From positions 70,188,727 through 70,252,726 of the forward strand of contig NW_026623100.1 of the NCBI RefSeq assembly GCF_023065955.2: a stretch of 64,000 nt of DNA. Reading direction: 5' to 3'. Under the pieces are notes generated by a model. That model had not been told where the DNA came from. It made no database searches and saw nothing but the letters and a program-made list of their open reading frames with translations. The first letter of the stretch is position 1. Each line of letters opens with the position of its first letter. Of this stretch, positions 52,116 to 62,533 are shown one piece after another. Source of the stretch: Ursus arctos. Taxonomy: Eukaryota; Chordata; Mammalia; Carnivora; Ursidae. The position numbers and the translations under genes are program-made.

Positions 52116-54741
52116 AGAGGACCCTCAACACATGGGTGAGTAGAATGGAGTAGCCCTCTTGGAGCTACATTTCTCTCCTTCTGTGAAACTATTAAAGGTA
52201 ACAGAGGAAATAAATGAACCTAAGCGTGTTTAATTTCCCAGATCTGAGGAACGTGCTCCAAACACGCACACGTTCTATCTGCGCTGCACTGTGTATCAGA
52301 TTGCGGAAGAGACGGTGCATAGGCCGCCGACGTTTGCGTTTCTCCTCCCCCCAAATCATCGAGACATTGGAATAAACAATGTCCTAAGCCATTGCCAATG
52401 TTGTCCACTGACCCACCCCATTCAGTAGTGGGTCCTGAAGAAGAGACCCAAATGTCTCTCCAGGGTACCAGGGTCCATTCTGGAACCCACCGGTCAGCGT
52501 GCTCCAAGAAGATGGGGACCTCCAGTGTTTGGTGTTTGGCCTTACTGTGTGGGTTGAGGGCCTAAAGCTGGTTGGGAGGGAGTTATTAATGGTGGAGGCC
52601 CCTCCTGAAGAAAACAGAAGGTCCCTCCAACTTCTCCCCCTCCTAAAAGCCCCTTCTCTGGCTCCGCCCTGACACTTCCGCCAGGTCCATGAGCAGAGCT
52701 GCTCGTTGGCTTCCTTCTCTGGTTCTGCACAGAGCCAGCAGGGGTGGATCTGGGTTGAAGCTGAAGATGAATGAAAGGTTGTTTTCATGAAAGATGGTAT
52801 TGATTCTGTTTTTAAAAAAGACGAAACCCAACTTCTGAAATGAGTCACTGAGGGGACGGTCTGAGACGTGACATTTTTCTTTTCATTTCATTTCCTTCTG
52901 GAATTTCGAAGTTGTGTCTGTGATGGAGATGGGAAAGATTTAATAAAGTAACCTCGTAGAATGTTCCTTCTTATTTCTCCCTCTCTTTCATTCACTCATC
53001 CCCAAGAAGCTTGTGGTGCAAAGACAATTGTATGGGATCTAAGCCAGAAGGTGTGAATCAAGGTCCCAGATCAACACAACCTAGAAGCTGTGGTCCTCCT
53101 GACGGCCCCCGCGGGGGTGCCCAGCCCTCTCTGGAGTCTCTAGCAGGTGCCCTGCGGCCGCTGCTGACCCAGCCAGAGGACAGGCAGTGAGCAGAAGGAT
53201 GCGAGCCCTGGCCGAGGAGGCTCATGGCATTTGCCAGGATGTCCCTCTGAGAAGCCAGTGCAGCTGCAGAAAACATTCCACCCACCTGGGGTAGGGGTAC
53301 GGGGAGGGGAGAGAAGCCTCTTCTCCCAAGCTGTGTTTGTAAGGTTTGTTTTATATTTCCCTCAATAGGTAACAAACTGAAAGTTTTGAAAGATACCTTA
53401 TGAAAGTGTTTCCCTTTAAAATAGAAACTCTGCTTAATATTATTTTCAGCTAAGAATGAGCCTCAGATCCCACCATGACCCCTTTGTCCAAGGAAGGTGG
53501 AGGGAAGGCTGGGAAGGCAGAAACCCAGAGAGCTCGAGTTGTCTACTTTTAGAATCACAGGCTCCCCAGTCATTTCTGACAGACCTCTGCTTCCTGGGGA
53601 ACCATCCTTAAAAACTAAGAAGGGCCTGTCCTCTGTCTAACACATTCAGTTAGGATCCTGCGGCCGGGGTCTGTGGCAGCCTCTATCTGCAGAAACGACC
53701 CACGAGGACTACCTCGGGTTAACAACAGACACACCCTCGGCGCTCGGAGACTTTGCCCGTCTGATTCGGATCCTCCCACCTGCCACCTCCCCACGGCTGT
53801 CTCCTCAAACCTCTGCAGGGATATGCTGGCATGTCCCCTGCCCTGCCCCCCCCAACCCACCAACCCACAGTGCCAAGCAGACAGCAGGCGCCTACTCAGT
53901 GCCCTGTGGCCTGAATCAGCCCGCGCACCAACCAGCCTGTCCGATCGCAAAGCCTCTCTTCGCGCTTCGCGGCGGACTGGCCCGTCTCCTTGGAGTCACC
54001 TGTGACTGATTAGCACTCCGCAGCTTCAAAGCCTTGTCCCTCCATCAAGTTTCAGGACCTTTGCCACCGGCAGGGCACAGAAGAAGCTCCAGGGAGCCCA
54101 GAAACTTAGTCAATTTGTTGAAGGGGAGGCCTCCATCTGGGGACCCTCCTGGAGGACACGCGGCTTCTCAGTGTCAGGGCTCCCAGCAGGACAGACCTGG
54201 GACGCTTTCCCACACTGCCTCCCCACCCACCCAGATCCAAGTCCACACCCAAGAGGCAGCCAGTTCCGCACGCACATGGGACATCTGCCCAGCTCCATCC
54301 TCTCTGACAGGTCCGTGGGGACAGGTTTGGCCTCTCCCTCCTTGACCTTGTCATCACTGAGGGTTCCATGTTCTCAGTGCTGCTGTGGCTCTCACAACAG
54401 GGCCTCGGGAGTCACATGGCCTGAGGGTGGGCTGAGAGCAGAGAGCATCAAAGCCTTTAGAACAGTGAGCCATAAAGAAGATTTTACCTCACGCTGACTC
54501 AGGGTTGAAACCCCACCTCCCCTGCCCCACCACCACCTGCCTTCCCTGCCTAAGAGGGTTGCCGTGGGCAGCAAGGCCCATCAGGAGACAGGTGTCAGGG
54601 CAGGTAAGTGATGATAGGCCTTGGGGTAGGGTGGCTGGGTTGCTATAGTAAGAGGGCGCCAGGTCCAGAGTATACTTAGGAGGTCAGGTTAGTAGAACTT
54701 GCCAGTTGATGAGATTCAGGGAATGGAGGTGGGGAGTGGTA
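52116..54741. other. Longest anonymous stretch (2.6 kb)
   Basis: No repeat or gene recognised across 2.6 kb. CpGs rise at 53640-54000, and an AT-rich patch lies at 53340-53450. Frames of about 150 codons on the minus strand (52848-52384) and 110 codons elsewhere overlap on both strands. The scarcity of repeats hints at constraint, but I see no specific signal. Confidence 0.42.
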
Positions 54742-54870
54742 GTGAGTTAAATAACATTCTCCCCAAGTTCATGCCCACCCAGAAGCTCAGGTTGTGACCT
54801 CATTTGGAAAAGGGTCCTTGCAGATGGAATTAAGATGGCGCATACGTGATTAGGATAGCCCCTAAATGTC
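54742..54870 (+). mobile_element. MaLR LTR fragment (MLT1-like), sense
   Basis: 'cattctccccaagttcatgcccacccagaagctcaggttgtgacctcatttggaaaagggtccttgcagatggaattaagatggcgc' and 'gtgattaggatagcccctaaatg' match the first half of an MLT1 LTR. The rest is lost. Confidence 0.72.
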
Positions 54871-54871
54871 T

Positions 54872-55110
54872 TCTTCATGGTCCCGAGATGCCACGGCAGC
54901 TCTCAGCATCCCTTCAGAATTCAAGGTGGAAAGAAGCAGAAAGGAAGAAGAGCCAGGTGCGCCCCGTTCTGCTCTGTTTTTTAATCAGGAGAGTAAAGGC
55001 CTCCCAGGAACCTCTAGCCCACTTCCGCTTTGTTCAGGGGCTGAGGTTGCACCATGCGGCCACGCCTTGCCACGCTCCTCCGGAGGCTGAGAAAATGAGG
55101 ATGCTGTCTT
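54872..55110. mobile_element. Probable old dispersed repeat, family unknown
   Basis: 'cagctctcagcatcccttcagaattcaaggtggaaagaagcagaaaggaagaagagccaggtgcgcc' and 'caggggctgaggttgcaccatgcggccacgccttgcc' recall a dispersed mammalian repeat, but I cannot name it. Confidence 0.4.
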
Positions 55111-55274
55111 CTCAGCCTTGAGACCCGAATATGGCCAGGGCAGGGGGACGGGAAACGGGTCATCCAGCCAGCAGTCCACCACACGGACAATCATGACCCC
55201 GAGGCTTCCGTCTGTGTATGTTGGCTACTTATTAGAATCCCCCCCCCCCCAGTTATCTCCGGATCCCCTTGCAA

Positions 55275-55420
55275 GGTGGGAAGACCAGGCATTACTCACT
55301 TCCATTTATAGGTGAGGAAACGGAGGCCCAGAGCCAGAAAGGATTTGTCCAAAGTCACAAAAAGTCCATGACTGAGCCAGCCGTCGAGCTCGGTTTCCTA
55401 GCTCCCAGCTGTGCATACGG
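55275..55420 (-). mobile_element. MIR SINE fragment, antisense
   Basis: 'cacttccatttataggtgaggaaacggaggcccagagccagaaaggatttgtccaaagtcacaaaaagtcc', 'tgagccagccgtcgagctcggtttcc' are reverse MIR core. A C10 run precedes it at 55241-55250. Confidence 0.85.
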
Positions 55421-55990
55421 CATGCCCAATAAAATATATGAACCAGATAATCCTCAAAGACAGGCCATTGTTTCTGGTATACGACCTTGACGGGAGGCAG
55501 GCACGGTCCCCTGGGCAAGCGCCTGCCTTTTGAAGACCAGAAACAGAAGCTGGGGCACAGTCCTGCTCCATTCAACAGAGGGTATAGTCCAGGCATTTCC
55601 TACCACTTGATAGGCTAATTGCTTAATTGCATTAGTGCGAATTGCTGATGTCTCTTAGAATTGAGTTGTCCACGAAATAGGCTGACTTGGCAGGTCAGAA
55701 AGACAAAGGTTAAGGGAGGCAGCGGCAGAGAACTCGTGGCACTGCTGCCTGGGCTGCCGGAGGCCTTCGCTCGGCTTGGACCTGTATGTGCTCTGGGTTG
55801 GCAGGGCAGGCGCAGAGGCCGGGCTCCGTGAGACCCGTGCCAATGCCCAGCTGGTCCTGGCTGCTCACACATGTCGCCTGGCAAAGTCGAGCAAGGAGCT
55901 CAGAGGCGGGGGGTGGTGAGGGGAGCGGCTCCCATTCAGCCCAGGACCCAGGGTGGAAGGCATGATGGAGGCTCCTTTCACCCCTGTGCA
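55421..55990. other. Anonymous sequence, AT-rich motif patch at 55605-55690
   Basis: The patch has three TAATTG/AATTGC-type words: GGCTAATTGCTTAATTGCAT at 55612-55631, and 'gcgaattgctgatg' after it. It could be a small conserved element. The rest is not recognised. Confidence 0.4.
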
Positions 55991-56030
55991 GCCTCCAGCC
56001 CAGCCTCCAGCCCAGCCTCCAGCCCAGCCT
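55991..56030 (+). repeat. 12-bp minisatellite, three full copies plus a partial
   Basis: GCCTCCAGCCCA is repeated three times without change (55991-56026), then GCCTGGCCA begins to diverge. Confidence 0.92.
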
Positions 56031-56035
56031 GGCCA

Positions 56036-56459
56036 GCACAACTTCTCAGCAGTTAGGGCAAGAACGGACAGAGGACAAAGGGGCCTGAAAATCTATTCTC
56101 TAAAGTCCTCCATGGAGAACGGTGTCTTACACTGGCTCTACCACGAATATGAACTGGGGCCTTTGTGCACCCCGATTGGACCCTGACTTTGGACATGAGC
56201 TCCAGTGAGAAGAAAAATATTTGGAGGTGGATTTGCCTGAGACACTGCTGTGTGTTAACCAAATCCTGTGTCCTCAGCACTCCGTGGGGCCACATGTCCC
56301 ACCCGCTTTTGCAGTTAGGTGAGGCCCGTGAAACGAAGCGCTAACCAGCGGAATAACATGGCTGCCACTGAAACGTGAGTGTGCCTGTGCCAGCAATAAG
56401 CCTGTCCTGAGTCAACACCAGTGACGCTGACATTTTAGCTGCTCTGTGGCGAGGCAGTG
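56036..56459. other. Anonymous sequence, possible old repeat at 56130-56350
   Basis: 'gactttggacatgagctccagtgagaag' and 'gacactgctgtgtgttaacc' recall an old dispersed repeat I cannot name. No gene recognised. Confidence 0.35.
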
Positions 56460-56600
56460 TGGGTGCGGAGGATTTAGAGTGAGGTGTGGCTGGGTTCCTG
56501 TGTTGATGGGGCCACTTAGAAGCTGTGTGACCTCAGGAAAGTTACTTAATTTCTCTGAACCTGTTTCCCCATTTGTAAAAAGAATAATCTCCCTGTTCAC
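56460..56600 (+). mobile_element. MIR SINE fragment
   Basis: 'ttagaagctgtgtgacctcaggaaagttacttaatttctctgaacctgtttccccatttgtaaaaagaataatc' is a very clear MIR core; the 5' part is degraded. Confidence 0.9.
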
Positions 56601-56764
56601 AAAGAGGTCAGAAGAATTCGGTTAGGTGGTCCATATGACTATGATTTATTTCATAAAAAGCATGAGTGGAAATTGAGACAAAAGAAAGCAAAGCAATCAC
56701 TTGGCCCCCCAGGAAATCCTGGACGACATTAGCAGGCTGGGAATTCATACTAAATTGATTTTAG

Positions 56765-56995
56765 AAACAGTTTGCTCTGGGGGCGCCTGGGTGGCACAGT
56801 GGTTAAGCGTCTGCCTTCGGCTCAGGGCGTGATCCCAGTGTTATGGGATCAAGCCCCACATCAGGCTCTTCTGCTGTGGGCCTGCTTCTTCCTCTCCCAC
56901 TCCCCCTGCTTGTGTTCCCTCTCTCGCTGGCTGTCTCTGTCTCTGTTGAATAAATAAATAAAATCTTTAAAAAAAAAACAAAACAGTTTGTTCTG
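56765..56995 (+). mobile_element. SINEC of the arctoid type, with target-site duplications
   Basis: Body 56780-56980: 'gggggcgcctgggtggcacagtggttaagcgtctgccttcgg', 'gggcgtgatcccagtgttatggg', 'ctcttctgctgtgggcctgc', 'cactccccctgcttgtgttccc', tail (AAAT)n. Duplications AAACAGTTTGCTCTG and AAACAGTTTGTTCTG differ at one base. The middle sequence is the form I associate with bears and pinnipeds. Confidence 0.96.
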
Positions 56996-57257
56996 AGTGG
57001 TCCAGAGAGGCAGAGCAGGGAGCCTGGCTTCAAGCTGGATGGAGGGCGACGTGACCCTGGCTGGCTCCTCGCCCGTGTGGTGGCGCCGACGGAGGCCACA
57101 GGGCGGGCTCTTGCAGACAGAGAGGTGCCCACTCTCTGGACTGAATCTTCCCGGTGTTGGCTTCCGAACAGCGCCGGCTGGACACCAGGAGGCCCCTTGC
57201 TGGCCACGTGACCAGCTGTCACCCTTGGTCATTCCAGCCATTCTGCTAGATGCGCCA

Positions 57258-58245
57258 TGATGGCTCATTGCATTTTAATTTGCATTTCCCAGAAGGCTAA
57301 TGGTGATGCGCCTCTTTCCCTGCTCACTTCCCACCTCTGCATCCTCTTCTCTGAATCATCTCTTCGTCTCTTCGCATCTTTCATCCATTTCTAATGGGGT
57401 TGGGTATGGGGCTTGCTTTTTTTTTTAAACTATTGACATTTAAGAGTTCCTTAAGCCTAAATATTACTCTTTGGTTGTACACGTAGTTTGCCAATATTTT
57501 ATCCCAGTTTGCAGGGTTTTTTTTCTCACCCTCTCAATAGAGTTTTTTTTTTTTTTTTTGGTAGAGCAAGAGTTTTAATTTTGGTGAGGTCCACTCTACC
57601 TATCTTTCCTTTTATGGGTCACTCTTTTGTTGCCAAGTCTAAGAACTCTTTGCCTTGCCCGAGATCGCAAACATCTTCTCCATTTTATTTTTCCTGAAAG
57701 TCGTCTAGATTTACATGTTACTTCGAAGTCCACAATCCATTTTGAGTTAATACTGTAGATAAAGTGTGAGTTTGAGGTTGAATTCCACCTGGGCAGACTG
57801 CTCCAGCCCCATTTGTCGGAGAGGCTCTCCTGCATCCCTTCGATTGCCTTTCTACCTTTGCCAAACAGCAGCTGGCCAGACGGACGTGTCCATATCTGGG
57901 TCCTCGATTGATTTGGGGATACATCCCTGGCCAATACCGCACCCTCTGGATCACTGTCGCCGTGTAATAAGCCTCCATATTGAGTAGAGTCATCCCTCCT
58001 ACTTTATTCTTCTTTTTCAAGATTATTTTAGCAATTCTGGATCTTGTGCATTTCCATATAAAATTTAGAATAAATTTGTCTATGTCTGCAAGAAACCTTT
58101 CTGGAAATTTCATAGACATTGCATTTAACCGCTAGGTCAGTAGGTGCAAGGGAAAATGACACCCTTATTATGCTTAAGTTGTTCAATCCATGGGCACAGT
58201 ATGTTTCTCCATTTCTTTAGGTTCTGCTGCCTTAAAAAAAAAGAA
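57258..58245 (-). mobile_element. Old L1, ORF2 region, antisense
   Basis: Plus strand shows reversed L1 ORF2: 'ttaatttgcatttcccagaaggctaatggtgatg', 'ttgcatcttttagcc-like', 'ttttgttgccaagtctaagaactctttgcc', 'ttctgaaagtcgtctag', 'cattttgagttaatactgtagataaagtgtgag', 'cccatttgtcggagaggc'. On the minus strand, 58119-57718 reads FILNFIWKCTRSRIAKIIL and MTLLNMEAYYTATVIQRV, typical of L1 ORF2. The frame is broken, so it is inactive. Two T-rich runs at 57419-57428 and 57543-57559 lie inside. Confidence 0.85.
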
Positions 58246-58269
58246 AAGAACAGAAAGAAAAAGAAAAAA

Positions 58270-58461
58270 GGGGGCTCCTGGGGGGCTCAGTCCATTTAGC
58301 ATCTGACTCTTGATTTCTGCTCAGGTCACGATCTCAGGGTCTTGGGATCAAGCCCCACATTGGGCTCTGTGTTTGGCAGAGAGTCTGCTTGTCCCTCTCC
58401 CTCTGCTCCTCCCCCCACCCCCTCTCTCAAATAAACAAATAAAATCTTTAAAAAAAAAAAA
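58270..58461 (+). mobile_element. Carnivore SINEC
   Basis: 'gggggctcctggggggctcagtccatttagcatctgactcttgatttc', 'caggtcacgatctcagggtcttggg', 'cattgggctctgtgtttggcagagagtctgc', CT-rich part, 'caaataaacaaataaaatctttaaaaaaaaaaa'. It sits at the left edge of the A-rich end of the old L1. Confidence 0.92.
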
Positions 58462-58524
58462 GAAAATAGCTGTATTGGGTTCTTCTCCCAATCGCGTAGG
58501 TGAAAAAATAATCAAACAGCACCT

Positions 58525-58563
58525 TGTATACCGTAGGTGCACGCTAAGTGTTGCTGGATGAAG
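58525..58563 (+). mobile_element. L2 3' terminus, sense (short)
   Basis: 'ataccgtaggtgcacgctaagtgttgctggatgaag' resembles the L2 3' end. Confidence 0.5.
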
Positions 58564-58565
58564 TC

Positions 58566-58785
58566 TAGTAACTAACATTTATTGGACCCTTCACATGTGT
58601 CAGAACCTACTCGTGTGTCCTCACCACAGGCCTATGAGGTAGGCACAATTATTTCCGCTATTTTATAGGTGAGGGAGGCGAGGCTCAGTGAGGGAGCAGC
58701 GTGTAGTCCAGAGAGCTGGGATGTGAAGTCTGGCAAGCCGGTCCCACAGCCTCGGACTAAACCAGGGCACTCCACTGCCTTTCAA
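58566..58785 (-). mobile_element. MIR SINE, antisense
   Basis: 'agtaactaacatttattggacccttcacatgtgtcagaacc', 'cctcaccacaggcctatgaggtaggcacaattatttccgctattttataggtgagggaggcgaggctcagtgag', 'ctgggatgtgaagtctggcaagccgg'. Nearly full length. Confidence 0.9.
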
Positions 58786-58854
58786 ATAACTAAATTGACA
58801 CGAAAGAAAGTTGTTTAAATCACTGAAAAACTCACTAAGGGGTAAGGACTATTA

Positions 58855-59268
58855 ACAATGTGTATACACTGTGGTGTATTATAGACTGCGTACCGTCACA
58901 GGCCGTCTACTGCGGCCGGCTGTACCCCGGACGCTGTTACACACCCGTGCTGCTGTAGGCCGTCTGCCGTTACGTAGCGTGCACTGTGATGCATGACACA
59001 CTGGGACACACTATACACTCTGAATACACTATTAGGTGCGGTGTACCGTATGACGTGCGCACTGTATTACGTACCGTACGATGTTATACACTGTATATCC
59101 GTGGACTGGATACTGTTGTCCGCTCTGTACTATTATACAGGGTTCTGTGCTCTTATTGTTATGTGCTGTATACGGTAACATTGTGGTTTACATGCGACTA
59201 GATGTCTTTGTAAGCACAGTATGTGTGTCCCCGTTATTTGTGTACTTTTTAACATCTATACGTATATA
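58855..59268 (+). repeat. CpG-rich degenerate repeat of alternating purine-pyrimidine words
   Basis: About 410 bases built from recurring short words: (T)ACACTGT, GTGTACCGT, GCCGTCT, GTTACGTA and ACTATTATA. Long purine-pyrimidine alternations occur, such as TGTGTATACACTGTG near 58858 and GACGTGCGCACTGT near 59054. By eye about 20 CpGs lie in 58886-59104 although GC content is only moderate, quite unlike the flanks, where CpG is depleted. I find no constant period. It looks like a degenerate minisatellite or simple-sequence derived block. I recognise no gene; the short frames (71 codons at most) are low complexity. Confidence 0.6.
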
Positions 59269-59276
59269 TTAGAATA

Positions 59277-59439
59277 GGGCACCTGGGTGGCTCAGTCGGT
59301 GAAGCATCTGCCTTTGGCTCGGGTCATGATCCGGGGTCCTGGGATGGAACCCCGTGTCAGGCTCCCTGCTCAGCAGGGAGTCTGCTTCTCACTCTGCCCC
59401 TCCCCCTCTCATGTTCTCTTTTTCTCTCTCTAATAAATA
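59277..59439 (+). mobile_element. Carnivore SINEC, first of a head-to-tail pair
   Basis: 'gggcacctgggtggctcagtcggtgaagcatctgcc', 'cgggtcatgatccggggtcctggg', 'gctccctgctcagcagggagtctgcttc', tail 'taataaataa'. The pair is flanked by TAGAATA at 59270-59276 and 59661-59667. Confidence 0.94.
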
Positions 59440-59440
59440 A

Positions 59441-59660
59441 GGGGTACCTGGGTGGCTCAGTCGTTAAGCATCTGCCTTCGGCTCAGGGCGTGATCCCAGG
59501 GTCCTGGGGTCGAGCCCCGCATCGGGCTCCCTGCTCCGCTGGGAGCCTGCTTCTTCCTCTCCCACTCCCCCTGCTTGTGTTCCCTCTCTCGCTGGCTGTC
59601 TCTCTCCCTGTCAAATAAATAAATAAAATCTTAAATAAATAAATAAAAAATTTTTAAAAA
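59441..59660 (+). mobile_element. SINEC of the arctoid type, second of the pair
   Basis: 'ggggtacctgggtggctcagtcgttaagcatctgcc', 'gggcgtgatcccagggtcctgggg', 'ccgctgggagcctgc', 'cactccccctgcttgtgttccc', tail (AAAT)n. Its middle differs in type from the first copy, so the two come from different source elements; it was probably inserted into the tail of the first. Confidence 0.95.
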
Positions 59661-59664
59661 TAGA

Positions 59665-60005
59665 ATATACTACACATTTTATTTTGTACATTCTATACAT
59701 ATTATTTTGTACCTTTTTTCCACCTTTCTTAGACTTTTTCTGCATTGTGGAATATAGCTCTACAGTGTCCTTTTTAGCCGTTACGTCATCAGCCCGCTAT
59801 TACTGACATTCTTGGCTATTTCCCTACTGCCATTTAGGTTGTTTGAAACTGTGCACAAGGATAACGTTGAGAGGATTTCTTTATATTCACGTCATTGTGA
59901 GTCTATTCCTGGAATCGGAGCCACCGTGTAAAAGGGTGTGCACATTTTAAATTTTGCTGTCTATTGCTAAACTGCCTTCCTCTTGGCTTGAGCTGATTTC
60001 TATTT
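59665..60005 (-). mobile_element. Old L1 (L1M/HAL1-type) fragment, antisense
   Basis: 'gcattgtggaatatagctctacagtgtcc', 'ccctactgccatttaggttgtttgaaactgtgcacaaggataacgttgagagg', 'tctattcctggaatcggagccaccgtgtaaaagggtgtgcacattttaaattttgctgtctattgctaaactgccttcc' follow the reversed L1 ORF2 3' region. Confidence 0.72.
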
Positions 60006-60759
60006 TCAGTGAGTCGCTTTCCCAAGACTTCTCAACACGGGGCCTTGCTGACCTTTTTCATCTTTACTGATCTCTTGCCATCCCCTGAGAGAATGGGCGG
60101 GACAGAGACACGAACACCCCTGGCTGATGTTTAGAAGGCCTGGTGTGAAAGATGAAACAGAAACTTGATTTAGCTTCATCAGAGCCTTGTCCTCCGGTGA
60201 GCCTCCCCGCCAGGCCGGGCTGGATCTAGGTGCCCCTCTCTCCTCCAGGGCCACGTGTTTGGGCCACTGGTGTTTGAGTTGGTTGCCAGCAAGACATTCC
60301 CTGCCAGAGTAAGCCTAGGTCCTGAGATACTAGCCCTGACCCAGAGTGGCCAGTCCTCAGGGTTTGGATTTGGCCAGAGCCTGCCGAGTAAGAGGACTGG
60401 GCCTAATACTGCAGATTCCACCTGTTTCGCCCTGGGTAGACTCTCCCTTCCCTATCTGAGTGGGAAGGGGGAAGTAGGATGAACCAGAACAGGGGATACC
60501 CTCTAGGAGGTATGAGAGCAAACTGACCACCAGCTCACCCTCCAGCCGGTGGCCTAGGTGCGGGAACCTCAGTGGGAGTCAGTGTCACAAAAGAGGGTCC
60601 CTGTTTTCCGCAGGGAGAAAGAACCCAAATGAGGGAAGGCAGATGCCAAAAATCATAGTAAAAGCTCAGAAGTTAAATGATGGCTGAGACCAGAGTCCAG
60701 ACAACTGGAATCATCCGGATTTTCATCAGCCACTTGCCCTGAAGTGGGTTTCCTATAAT
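60006..60759. other. Anonymous sequence
   Basis: No gene or repeat recognised. Confidence 0.42.
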
Positions 60760-60850
60760 TAATTTTTCTATCTACTCTACTAAAACTCAGTGAGGAAGGC
60801 ATTGATATCCCCGTTCTACAGCTGAGGCCGCACGTCACAGGGAAATCGAC
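60760..60850 (-). mobile_element. MIR fragment, antisense (weak)
   Basis: 'aaactcagtgaggaaggcattgatatccccgttctacagctgaggccgcacgtcac' resembles the reverse MIR middle. Confidence 0.55.
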
Positions 60851-62089
60851 AGAGGGCTGCCAGACTGTGCCTTGCCCTCTCTCTTGACCAGCCAAGTTCG
60901 CGGCACTGGGCAAAGGCAGCTTTGGCATACAGGCAGGTCTTCTAGGTGCAGAGACCCAGCGTCCACCCTGCCCTGTCCCTGCGGGCACAAGTCTGCTCTT
61001 AGGCCTTTGCTTCCGTGACCCCTGCAGGAGGAGGCGGCCCAAAACCAGGGACAGCCAAGAGTATGAGGAGCCCTGAGGGCAGCTAGAAAGTGGGCCCTGC
61101 AGAAACCTGCCTGGGAGCCCTTTCTGCTCCTGAGCAGGCCTGGGAGGCCACAGAGGGCGGAGAGAGCAGGCAGCATGCTCAGGGAGCCCCGGAGCCTCTC
61201 ACTGTGTGGATGATGGCTGTGGCAGCAGAAAGTGTTTCCAGAGAGGCCTGGTGAGAGCAGCAGCGCCCAGGCCCCGGACTAGCCCCCATGGCCCAACACA
61301 TAGCTCCTGCTGGTGAAGGTGCTGGGTGACTGAATGTTAAGGTGCCACGAGGTGTAGAACAAGGGAAGCAGAGAGGTGTCTGCCAGGCAGAGGTCAGGGC
61401 TAGAAACCAGGAGGCCTGACCAGTGTCTCTCAGGGCCATGAACTCTCATGGCCAGGTTGATGCCCCTTTTGAAAATGGCCAGGGGCTGGTGAGACAGGGG
61501 AGTGAGTGGGTAAAGGAATTAATCAGGGAGGGAAACGAGCTTTCATAGATTTGGGGGGTGAGGAGTACCGCAATCACTCTGGAAAATGCAGTGGCTCTAG
61601 AAGTTGAGTGCTTTCTGTGTAGCAGAGGGAACACTGGACCACGCTGTCCACCGCCCTGTGTAACCGGAAGTTCTGGGGCGCTCACGGGGCATCCCGCACA
61701 CCCCTACGCTCTCATTCATCCACACACCTCTGCTGAGTGGTCAGCCCGCGCCCTGGCCCCTGCTGTTTCCTCTCTAACTCCCGGCCTGTGCCCAGTGAAT
61801 GCCAGGAAGCCAGGCTGGGTGGCCAGTTCTGCCCAGCACAGCCCCAAGCCAGACCTCAAACCCACTAGCAGCTCTGTGCCTGAGGCCCAGCGCCCAGAGA
61901 AGAGCTGCTGTCACCCGAGCTCCCAGCTTTGTGTGTCTGCAAGGAAGGACAAGTGGCCTCTTGGGTTTGGGGACTCTCGGTGATGGCCAACGTCTGGACG
62001 GGCCTGCTCCCTTGTCCGCGGGGGATCACCGTGACTCCTGGGATAGCCGACGTCTTCTCCCCGGACAGCCTCCAGCAGGCCCTCAGCGA
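60851..62089. other. Anonymous sequence
   Basis: About 1.2 kb with no recognised repeat or gene. A 249-codon frame begins at an ATG at 61799 and runs to 62548 (weak start context, T at -3) through the AT-rich block that follows. Confidence 0.45.
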
Positions 62090-62517
62090 AGAGTAAACAG
62101 GAGAACAATTCAAAGATCTATGGATTGTTCTTTCCGAAGGGACCTCAGGTTTGGGAGCTTTTGCTACATTGTAGAGACTATTAAAAGACTTCAGTCATCC
62201 TGCTCCCCACCCCCCAGCACCAGCGGATGGTTAAGCCCCGGGAGGCAAGAACAGCTCATTCCACTGACAGCTCACCTCCTTCTCCACCCAAGTGAAGCAT
62301 TATTCATTCCCATTCACAAAGAATTAGTGTCTAATTATTCATTAACCCCTGCTGGCTATTTTATTCCTGGGCGCCAAATCCTCTCCATTCTGGGCCAGGA
62401 GTGTGGGTATGACCTCGCTTATAGACCCTTGGTTCACCTGGAGCTTCTGGCAGCGATGTGGCTAACCGGGGCGATCTTTCCCGTCGGAAGGCGACTCATC
62501 CCAGCCCTGCATCTCCT
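62090..62517. promoter_or_regulatory. Candidate conserved non-coding element
   Basis: Repeat-free and AT-richer than its flanks. It carries a cluster of TAAT-type words, notably AATTAGTGTCTAATTATTCA at 62323-62342 followed by TTAACCCC, and 'agcattattcattcccattc' before it. It ends at a G16 run. The 249-codon frame passes through, but its translation is not family-like. Enhancer function is an inference. Confidence 0.35.
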
Positions 62518-62533
62518 GGGGGGGGGGGGGGGG
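62518..62533 (+). repeat. G16 homopolymer
   Basis: Sixteen G in a row; a likely length-variable site that sequencing may also misread. Confidence 0.95.

Noticed and set aside
57718..58119. 133-codon frame with ORF2-like sequence
   Set aside because: Part of an old, broken L1, not a host gene.
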